This document shows, one piece after another, positions 38,464 to 45,168 of a stretch of 64,000 nt of DNA. Position 1 is the first letter of the stretch. Every line of letters starts with the position of its first letter. Position numbers and translations under genes: made by a program. Below the pieces are notes generated by a model. It was not told where the DNA came from and made no database searches. It saw nothing but the letters and a program-made list of their open reading frames with translations. The stretch spans positions 124,001 through 188,000 of the forward strand of contig CANLTJ010000001.1 of the NCBI GenBank assembly GCA_947493995.1, written 5' to 3'. Source of the DNA: an uncultured Arachnia sp. (GTDB taxonomy: Bacteria; Actinomycetota; Actinomycetes; Propionibacteriales; Propionibacteriaceae).

Positions 38464-39270
38464 TCAGGCTCCGACGGCGAACCTCACGAAACGCTTCACC
38501 TCGGTGCCCTGTGCCTTGAGGATGTCGCCCACGGACTTCTTGTCCTCCCACACGGCTGGCTGATCCAGCAGGGCGACGTCCTTGAAGAAGCCACCCAGGC
38601 GCCCCTCGACGATCCGTGAGATGGCGCCCTCGGGCTTGCCCTCCTCGCGCGCGGTGGCCTCGGCGATGCGTCGTTCATTCTCCACCGTCTCCGACGGAAC
38701 CTCGTCGCGCGAAACGAACGACGGACGCATGGCCGCGATCTGCATGCTCACCTGGTGCGCCAGGGTGGCATCCCCGTCGTATTCGACGAGTACGCCCACC
38801 TGGGGTGGCAGATCGGCAGCACGACGGTGCAGGTAGAGGTGCGTGGTGCCGTCGAAGTTGGCGACGGCGGCGAGGGAGAGATTCTCCCCCAGCTTGGCCC
38901 CGAGTTCCATGACGGCGTTCTCGACGGTGCCGCCGTCCAGGGCGGCGGCGTTGGCCGATGCCACGTCGGAGGCACCGCTGGCGGCGACGGCTTCAACGAC
39001 CTTATCGGCCAGTGTCACGAACTCAGCGTTCTTCGCCACGAAGTCGGTTTCCGCGGCGAGCTGGATGAGGATGCCGTCGCGACCGGCCACGATGCCATTG
39101 GTGGCTTCCCGGTCCGCACGCTTGGCCTGCTTGGCGAGGCCGGAGATGCGCAATCCCTCACTCGCCTTGGCGAAGTCGCCATCAGCCTCTGTCAACGCCC
39201 TCTTGGCGTCCATCATGCCCGCGCCGGTGGCGTCGCGGAGCTTCTTCACGTCTGCGGCAGTAATTGCCAT
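38464..39270 (-). CDS. tsf: Elongation factor Ts
   Basis: Nucleotide exchange factor for EF-Tu, 268 aa. The N-terminal UBA-like block AADVKKLRDATGAGMMDAKRAL and the core motif AAETDFVAKNAEF are diagnostic. I place the start at ATG 39270 (MAITAADVKK) by homology; another ATG four codons upstream at 39282 has a purine-rich stretch close by and cannot be excluded. It is 21 bases after rpsB in the usual rpsB-tsf order. Confidence 0.96.
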   Translation of the reverse strand: MAITAADVKKLRDATGAGMMDAKRALTEADGDFAKASEGLRISGLAKQAKRADREATNGIVAGRDGILIQLAAETDFVAKNAEFVTLADKVVEAVAASGASDVASANAAALDGGTVENAVMELGAKLGENLSLAAVANFDGTTHLYLHRRAADLPPQVGVLVEYDGDATLAHQVSMQIAAMRPSFVSRDEVPSETVENERRIAEATAREEGKPEGAISRIVEGRLGGFFKDVALLDQPAVWEDKKSVGDILKAQGTEVKRFVRFAVGA

Positions 39271-39291
39271 GGGTTGTCCCATCCCCTCTTC

Positions 39292-40308
39292 TCAGTTGGA
39301 TTCGGTGGTCTCGGCTGCCGTTGCCTCGTCGGGCTTGGCTGCGGGGACCGTCTCGTCTGTATCGGCGGTCTCGACGGCCGGGACCGTCTCGATGGCCTCT
39401 TCGGCTGCCGCGACATCCGCATCGGCTGCGGCCTCGCCAGTCACAGCTTCCGCGACGGGCTGCTCTTCGGAGGCGGGGGCGGCCTCGGCTGACGGGGCTT
39501 CCTGGGCTGGCTTGGCGTCGGCCTGGGCGGGCTTGGACTCGTCGCCCTTGGCCAGCAGTTCGCGTTCCCAGTCGGGCATGGGCTCTTCGGCGGCCTGGTC
39601 GTCGTCGGAGCGTCCACTGGAGCGCTCCATGAGACCGGCAGCCACGGCGTCGGCAATCACGCGCGTCAGGAGCGCGACGGAACGGATGGCGTCGTCGTTG
39701 CCGGGGACTGCGTAGTCAACCTCATCTGGATCACAGTTGGTGTCCAGGATGCCCACGATGGGGATGTGCAGCTTGCGGGCTTCGTCGACGGCGAGGTGTT
39801 CCTTCTTGGTGTCGACGATCCAGACGGCCTGCGGCGTGCGACCCATGTCGCGGATACCGCCGAGGGTCTTGTCGAGCTTCATCTTCTCGCGCTCAAGCTG
39901 CAGCAGTTCCTTCTTGGTCAGGCCGCTGCCGGGCACGTCCTCGAGGTCCATGCCCTCAAGTTCCTTGAGGCGCTGGATGCGCTTGGAGATGGTCTGGAAG
40001 TTGGTGAGCATGCCGCCGAGCCAACGCTGGTTGACATACGGCATGCCGACGCGGGTCGCCTGCTCGGAGATCGCTTCCTGGGCCTGCTTCTTGGTGCCCA
40101 CGAACAGCACCTGCCCGCCGCGAGCGACGGTGGACTTCACAAAGGCGTATGCCTTGTCGATGTAACTCAGTGAGAGCTGGAGATCGATGATGTAGATGCC
40201 ATTGCGCTCGGTGAAGATGAAGCGCTTCATCTTGGGATTCCAGCGGCGGGTCTGGTGCCCGAAGTGGACTCCGGACTCCAACAGTTGGCGTGCGGTGACG
40301 ACGGCCAT
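39292..40308 (-). CDS. rpsB: 30S ribosomal protein S2 with long acidic C-terminal extension
   Basis: Ribosomal protein S2. Residues 1 to about 245 are the conserved core ([27 protein letters not shown], then [12 protein letters not shown], and the [20 protein letters not shown] block). A tail of roughly 85 residues rich in Ala, Glu, Pro and Asp brings the total to 338 aa, against about 230-280 in most bacteria. The tail is likely disordered. AAGGAAA precedes the chosen ATG at 40308; an in-frame extension to 40353 is not supported. Confidence 0.95.
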   Translation of the reverse strand: MAVVTARQLLESGVHFGHQTRRWNPKMKRFIFTERNGIYIIDLQLSLSYIDKAYAFVKSTVARGGQVLFVGTKKQAQEAISEQATRVGMPYVNQRWLGGMLTNFQTISKRIQRLKELEGMDLEDVPGSGLTKKELLQLEREKMKLDKTLGGIRDMGRTPQAVWIVDTKKEHLAVDEARKLHIPIVGILDTNCDPDEVDYAVPGNDDAIRSVALLTRVIADAVAAGLMERSSGRSDDDQAAEEPMPDWERELLAKGDESKPAQADAKPAQEAPSAEAAPASEEQPVAEAVTGEAAADADVAAAEEAIETVPAVETADTDETVPAAKPDEATAAETTESN

Positions 40309-40644
40309 GGCCGTTTCCTTTCGCGGACGCTTGATTCTGCGCCCAGATGTCATGCGGGGCTGCGTGCCCCGCGAGGTGGTTGTTCAGGACCCGGACGGGC
40401 CCTCCTGATGCGCCCGGCAGCGGCACCCCTTCCCTGAAGGAGGATGGGACCACGCGGCCACCGGCGGTTGCCCGCACAGCGCATGCGATGTCAACCGATA
40501 ATCACATATCGGCTGCACCCGCGATCCTAGACGTTGCACCCCTCATCAACCAACTCATGACTGGATGTTCGTGATCGGCCGACTTGTCCCCAGGCGGCAC
40601 GCACGAATGGTGTGTGCTGGTCCCACACGACCATAGAAGTAGGC
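40309..40644 (-). promoter_or_regulatory. rpsB promoter and structured leader
   Basis: This 336-base gap has no gene. On the minus strand TTGGTT (40548-40553) and TAGGAT (40524-40529), 18 bases apart, form a promoter giving an rpsB leader of about 210 bases. The leader can fold into at least two hairpins: CCGATA/TATCGG (40495-40512) and GCGGGGC/GCCCCGC (40354-40372). A long structured leader suggests control of rpsB-tsf, possibly feedback by S2 as in other bacteria, but I recognise no known motif. Confidence 0.5.
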
Positions 40645-41532
40645 ATGCGACTCCTGTGCCTCGTTCTCACGCTCCTGCTGCTGCAGCTGGGGATGTCACC
40701 GGCTCATGCCGACCCCCTGACATTGCAGCAACCTGTGCCTGGCCGTGCGCTGACACTGTTCGACAGCTCGGCAACGCGCTACTCGGCGGGACACCGCGGG
40801 GTGGACCTTGCCGCCTCTTCCGGTGATGCAGTGCACGCCGCCGCGGACGGGACAGTGTTCTTCGCAGGGATGGTGGCCGGCCGGCCCACCATTTCCGTGG
40901 ACCATGGTGGCTCCGTCCGCACCACCTACACCCCTGCCGTGGCACAGGTCTCCAAGGGGCAGCGGGTGGTGGCGGGGCAGGTGATTGGTGTCGTCGGCGT
41001 GGATGATCATTGCCGATCCGCTTGCCTGCACTGGGGACTGACGGACGGCTCTGACTACTTCGATCCACTGGCCCAACTGGTGACGCCAGGGATCCGGCTC
41101 CTCCCCCATGGAAGCGCTCCGGTGCCGCGGACCGACCTTGTCTCCGTCCTGCCGAGCGGAGGGATGCCGGTGGCGGGCCGAACCAGTTCGCGGTTCGGCA
41201 TGCGGACCCATCCGATCACAGGTGTTCGCAAGTTGCATGACGGCACCGACATCGCCGCTCCCTGTGGCACACCGGTGGTGACCCCATGGTCCGGTCGCGT
41301 GGTCAGCGCCTCGTTCCATTCCGCATACGGGTACCGCGTCATCATTGAGCATGACGGTCTTCGCACCGCATATGCGCACCTGCAGGGCCTCGGAGTGAGC
41401 ACGGGCGCAATGTTGTCAGCAGGCAGCACGCTGGGGTTTGTCGGCTCCACGGGATTGTCGACCGGCTGCCACCTCCACTGGATGGCCTGGAAGGGCGGCG
41501 CACTGATCGATCCGCTCAGTCCCGTCGGCTGA
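40645..41532 (+). CDS. Secreted M23 peptidase with two LytM domains, the first degenerate
   Basis: A 295 aa secreted cell-wall protein with a signal peptide cleaved near AHA-DP (residue 22). Two LytM/M23 domains follow. Domain 2 is complete: H198-x3-D202, H245 in YAHL, and H276-L-H278. Domain 1 keeps H50-x3-D54 and H129 but has C127 where the catalytic His of HxH belongs and lacks the middle His (YTPA), so it is probably not catalytic. The M23 gene next to rpsB is a common actinobacterial neighbour. It likely cuts peptidoglycan cross-bridges or stems. The start is set by the signal peptide. Confidence 0.9.
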   Translation: MRLLCLVLTLLLLQLGMSPAHADPLTLQQPVPGRALTLFDSSATRYSAGHRGVDLAASSGDAVHAAADGTVFFAGMVAGRPTISVDHGGSVRTTYTPAVAQVSKGQRVVAGQVIGVVGVDDHCRSACLHWGLTDGSDYFDPLAQLVTPGIRLLPHGSAPVPRTDLVSVLPSGGMPVAGRTSSRFGMRTHPITGVRKLHDGTDIAAPCGTPVVTPWSGRVVSASFHSAYGYRVIIEHDGLRTAYAHLQGLGVSTGAMLSAGSTLGFVGSTGLSTGCHLHWMAWKGGALIDPLSPVG

Positions 41533-41782
41533 GGAGCCGTGTTTCAGCGCCTGTCGCTACCCGTCTCTCTTCCAACAACTCGTCCACAAGTGAGCGTCTG
41601 GTTGGCACGTGACGAGTGAGCTCTCGCAACTCAGAGACGGCGTCTGCTTTTCGTTCCAGGAAAAGTCGAGCGCCATGGGTGGAAAGATGCAGGTGATCCC
41701 CGGGCTACAGGCGCAACGCGGCTTGGACCTCAGCCAGAATCACCACTCGACCCTCCTGTCCCAGAATCACAGTGGCTTGCAT
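41516..41782 (-). pseudogene. AbrB/VapB-type antitoxin gene interrupted by an amber codon
   Basis: Reading the minus strand from ATG 41782 gives MQATVILGQEGRVVILAEV, the swapped-hairpin AbrB/MazE/SpoVT start, to ALRL. TAG (41705-41707) then replaces codon 26, at the position where the family has a residue before PGD. The same frame continues PGDHLHL, GARLFLERKADAVSEL, and RRSLVDELLEERR to TGA at 41516, for 88 codons in all. RSLVDEL-ERR is typical of VapB tails that hold PIN toxins. An in-frame GTG at 41836 overlaps the CoA transferase stop and could start a longer form. No toxin gene follows: the frame runs 17 bases into the M23 gene on the other strand. It is either a pseudogene or a readthrough or sequencing case. 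Confidence 0.7.
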
Positions 41783-41832
41783 GCGCCAGTCGTGCCACCA
41801 AGCGTCCCACCGTTCTTCACGCTGCATCCGTT

Positions 41833-43218
41833 TCACAGCCACACGGGATCATCCATGAGATAGCCGCTGACCCGCGCTGGCCACTGGAGTCGCCGACCAC
41901 CGATGGCGCCAGGTGGGGCAACTGCCGCAACCTCCCGATCGTTGCTCTCCAGCAGGCTCAGCAACGGTTCACGCCCAGACGACGCATTTTCTGCTACGGC
42001 CCCTGACCGGGAATCAACCAACAGCTTGGCCGTTCGTGCGAGCGACAGCGTACGGATCTGGGTGCCACCTGCGCTCTCCCGGTGGTGCAGCCCGTTGAGA
42101 GCGGCCGCAGCTGCAAGGTAGCCAGTGGCATGATCGAGAAGCTGGCATGGCAGGACGCCGGGCTTCCCGTCGAGGGCTTCAGCGTCGGCGATCCCGGTTG
42201 CCGCCTGAACGATGCTGTCAAACCCCCGCCGCATCGCCCACGGACCGGTGTGACCCCACGCTGCGAGGCGCACCACCACGAGGCCCGGATGACGCTCCGA
42301 CAGTTCTTGGTCACTCAGTCCAAATCTGTCGAGAGATCCGGGTCGGTAACCACAGATGAGCACGTCAGCGGCATCCAGGAGACAGTGAAGCGTGTCGTAT
42401 CCGCTTGGCATCGCGAAGTCCACCTCCGCGGAGCGCTTTCCAAGTAGTGTGTCGGCAGGTTGACCGGGCACCATGTCCGGATGCGTCGCACTGTCCAGAC
42501 GCAGGACATCAGCGCCCAACGACCCCAGGTATCGAGTACACACCGGCCCTGCGATGACGCGAGTTAGGTCAAGGACGCGCGCACCTCCGGCCGGAGACTG
42601 ACCCGTCAGTGTGCTGCGAGCCGTGGTTCCTGATAGAACTCGACGCCCGACGAGGTCCTCCTGCCCCAGCACCCGTCCCTGCTCACTGGTGGCCCACTCA
42701 TCGACTGTGCGCACCCGCACGGCAATGCCTCCCTGATCAAACACGCGATTCTCCACCGCATCAGCGGGCAATTCCGACATCGCTGCCGAGACTCTGCCAC
42801 GGGTCACCTCAGAATCTGCGCTCTCTTCGACACCGAGGGCCCGCAGAAGCGCGCCCCGATGCCATGGATAGTTGGCGTGCGTTCTGACCCATCCATCAGC
42901 GGCTCGCCAGAACGTGGACAGGGAGGCGAAACCCATGCCTGCTGGTTCACCGGCGAGGCGGAAGCGCCTCTCGCTCAGCATTGCCTCCGCGACGTGGGCT
43001 CGATCAACAGCACAGTTGACAGGTCGGCTGCTGCACCGCGACATCGCCGCCGAAGCGGCCATCAGGGCCACCGACACGCTTGCGAGCGCCACATCCTTCA
43101 CTGCCAACGAGCAAGACAGCAGGTCTGACTGACCCGTGACATGCAGCTGTGGGGTTGATTCGGGTTCACCCGTCACTGATGCCCAGATCTGCATGGTCAG
43201 GTCATCAATGGGGTACAT
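41833..43218 (-). CDS. CoA transferase family III (CaiB/BaiF) protein
   Basis: A two-part CaiB/BaiF-like protein, about 461 aa. The C-terminal half is the classical core: GARVLDLTRVIAGPVCTRYLGSLGADVLR, with the expected aspartate region GKRSAEVDF, and GYRPGSLDRFGLSDQEL and MRRGFDSIVQAATGIA. The N-terminal half (residues about 1-170) is the partial duplicate found in long actinobacterial members. The family moves CoA between carboxylic acids; the substrate is unknown. The start is uncertain: ATG 43218 fits relatives, while ATG 43290 gives 24 more residues. The frame beyond that is a shadow of xerC. Confidence 0.82.
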   Translation of the reverse strand: MYPIDDLTMQIWASVTGEPESTPQLHVTGQSDLLSCSLAVKDVALASVSVALMAASAAMSRCSSRPVNCAVDRAHVAEAMLSERRFRLAGEPAGMGFASLSTFWRAADGWVRTHANYPWHRGALLRALGVEESADSEVTRGRVSAAMSELPADAVENRVFDQGGIAVRVRTVDEWATSEQGRVLGQEDLVGRRVLSGTTARSTLTGQSPAGGARVLDLTRVIAGPVCTRYLGSLGADVLRLDSATHPDMVPGQPADTLLGKRSAEVDFAMPSGYDTLHCLLDAADVLICGYRPGSLDRFGLSDQELSERHPGLVVVRLAAWGHTGPWAMRRGFDSIVQAATGIADAEALDGKPGVLPCQLLDHATGYLAAAAALNGLHHRESAGGTQIRTLSLARTAKLLVDSRSGAVAENASSGREPLLSLLESNDREVAAVAPPGAIGGRRLQWPARVSGYLMDDPVWL

Positions 43219-43327
43219 CGACCCAATCAACCACAGATTCCGCTCCCGCGAAGCTATCGCGCGAAGAAGCACCCTCACGGCCCACGTCATCCGTATCAGC
43301 CGCGGGTCCCATTGGATGGTTTCAGGC

Positions 43328-44218
43328 TCAGGCTCGGGGATGAGCTTGCCGGAAAGCTGCTCGGAGCCGCTCGGCGGAGACATGCGTGTAAATCTGTGTG
43401 GTGGCAACGGACGCGTGGCCGAGGATTTCCTGCACACTGCGCAGGTCCGCCCCGCCCTCCAGGAGATGGGTGGCCATGGCGTGTCGCAGCCCGTGGGGCC
43501 CGACGTCGGACCCGCCTGCCGACGTCGCGTCGTGCACCACTCGTCGCACCACTCGGGGATCGATTCTCCCGCCACGCGCGCCCACGAAAAGCGCGTTTGC
43601 ACTGCCCGTGCGGACCAGCGGCGGCCGGACTGCGCGCCATGCCGCCAGCGCAGTCCTGGCAGGGGCACCCAACGGGACGGCTCTCTCCTTGTCGCCCTTG
43701 CCCACGACTCGCAGGACCCCACGCTCATCGTCAACGTCAACGAGGTTCAGCGAGCAGAGTTCCGCAACACGAATCCCTCCGGCGTAGAGGACCTCGAGAA
43801 TCGCCAGATCACGGACGGCGAGCGGTCCCTCCTCCGCTCGGGCCCGGGTGGAGGCCATCGCATCCGCCACGTCGTCCTGAGCAGGCACGACGGGCAGTCT
43901 GCGTGTCTTCCGGGGTGATCGCAACCGAAGAGCGGGATCCTCGTCGAGAAGCGACTGTTCCACCGCCCACGCGAAGAACCCCCGCACTGCGCTCACGCGT
44001 CGCTGGATCGTCGATGGAGCAGAGCCACCCTCCAACAGCGCTGCCAGCCATCCGCGCAACACCTGCAGGGTGACTGCCCGAGGCGGGACGTCAACGGCGT
44101 TTGCCAGATGTCGCAGGTCGGTGAGGTAGGCGCGGACGGTGTTCGGGGAAAGACGACGGCTCAGGCTCAGGTGATCCCCGTACTCCGCCAGCAGCACGTC
44201 CCAGGGACCAGGTGTCAT
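43328..44218 (-). CDS. xerC: Tyrosine recombinase XerC
   Basis: Site-specific recombinase resolving chromosome dimers at dif with XerD. The 296 aa protein has an N-terminal core-binding SAM-like domain (residues 1-95) and the catalytic domain, with R150, K174, H242, R245, H268 and the nucleophile Y277 all in place. Its position near M23-rpsB-tsf is the usual one for actinobacterial XerC, so this is a housekeeping recombinase rather than an integrase. The start at 44218 follows the family; an upstream ATG at 44302 lies within the def region. Confidence 0.92.
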   Translation of the reverse strand: MTPGPWDVLLAEYGDHLSLSRRLSPNTVRAYLTDLRHLANAVDVPPRAVTLQVLRGWLAALLEGGSAPSTIQRRVSAVRGFFAWAVEQSLLDEDPALRLRSPRKTRRLPVVPAQDDVADAMASTRARAEEGPLAVRDLAILEVLYAGGIRVAELCSLNLVDVDDERGVLRVVGKGDKERAVPLGAPARTALAAWRAVRPPLVRTGSANALFVGARGGRIDPRVVRRVVHDATSAGGSDVGPHGLRHAMATHLLEGGADLRSVQEILGHASVATTQIYTHVSAERLRAAFRQAHPRA

Positions 44219-44283
44219 GCACCCAGTGTGCACCGACGGCATACTGGACGGCGAAGACTTTGCGTCACAATCAGGAGAACCAC

Positions 44284-44886
44284 ATGCCAACAGACCTGAC
44301 ATCCGGCGGCTCGGTCCGCCCCATCACCCGGTGGGGAACCCCCGTCATGCACGCACCCACCCGGGAGGTGACGGAATTCGACGACGAGCTGCACGAGTTG
44401 GTGCGTGACATGTTCGCCACCATGCGCGAAGCCCAGGGCGTCGGTCTGGCGGCCACACAGGTGGGCGTGGATCTCGCAGTCTTCGTCTTCGAGTGCCCGG
44501 ATGCGGATGACCGGATCCACACCGGAGTGGTGTGCAATCCGGAGGTCGAGCTGCCCTCCGGCAAGGACAGACGTTTGGACGCCGGCGACGAGGGTTGCCT
44601 CTCATATCCCGGCGGTTACCAGGCCCTGTCTCGCCCGGACTGGACACGCTGCACGGGACAGGACGCGGAGGGAAACCCCATTGAACTGGAGGGCACCGGT
44701 TTCCTGGCACGGTGCTTTCAGCATGAGACGGATCACCTGAACGGCATCGTATTCGGGGACAGGCTCTCGGCACGATCCCGACGCAAACTCGACGAACAGG
44801 TCGCCGAGATGGCGTATCGCTACCCGGACGACTGGCCAATCTCGCCCAAGAGGGCAGCTGAACCCGCCACAGCTGCATCCTCCTGA
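44284..44886 (+). CDS. def: Peptide deformylase
   Basis: Removes the formyl group from N-terminal methionine. The 200 aa protein carries motif 1 GVGLAATQ (residues 53-60), motif 2 EGCLS with metal ligand Cys105, and motif 3 HETDH (147-151) with two metal histidines and the catalytic Glu. AGGAGAA lies before the ATG at 44284; the upstream in-frame extension is unsupported. It is divergent from xerC, and the start regions are about 65 bases apart. Confidence 0.96.
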   Translation: MPTDLTSGGSVRPITRWGTPVMHAPTREVTEFDDELHELVRDMFATMREAQGVGLAATQVGVDLAVFVFECPDADDRIHTGVVCNPEVELPSGKDRRLDAGDEGCLSYPGGYQALSRPDWTRCTGQDAEGNPIELEGTGFLARCFQHETDHLNGIVFGDRLSARSRRKLDEQVAEMAYRYPDDWPISPKRAAEPATAASS

Positions 44887-44889
44887 GGC

Positions 44890-44939
44890 ACGGGCCTCGA
44901 CTGCAAGCAGGTGACGAGCAGGTCGTCACAGGGGCCCGT
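44890..44939. terminator. Nested hairpin after def
   Basis: An outer stem ACGGGCC (44890-44896) / GGCCCGT (44933-44939) encloses an inner stem GTGACGA (44911-44917) / TCGTCAC (44923-44929). It lies right after the def stop and probably terminates def. Being symmetrical, it could also end a minus-strand transcript. Confidence 0.7.
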
Positions 44940-45037
44940 TACCTGATTCGTGACATGACGTCGATGATTCCATCGAGCACTGGAAGTCGCGGTGCACGCA
45001 AGTGACGGGTCACCAGCTGGTCGGCCGGTTTGGTCAT
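44939..45037 (-). CDS. Possible small ORF, unknown
   Basis: A 32-codon frame starting MTKPADQLVTRHLRAP with GGAGG four bases before the ATG; its stop abuts the nested hairpin after def. The sequence is not recognised, and third-position GC is moderate (about two thirds). It may be a real small protein or chance. Nothing else is seen in the surrounding gap except the nuclease promoter region: TTGACA at about 45083 with no strong -10. Confidence 0.25.
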   Translation of the reverse strand: MTKPADQLVTRHLRAPRLPVLDGIIDVMSRIR

Positions 45038-45168
45038 CCCGCCTCCGGAACCCCGCTCGAGTTCCTAATAGTGGATGACATTTGACACCTTCAGAGTTAG
45101 GCTCATTGTCCCGGTTGGCCCAAGGACTGCGCCAACGGAAGACGTCACTCTCAGAAGGTGGGATTCTC

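Noticed and set aside
43328..44218. Phage or island integrase
   Set aside because: All catalytic residues fit, but length and neighbours (M23, rpsB, def) match housekeeping XerC; no attachment-site duplication was seen.
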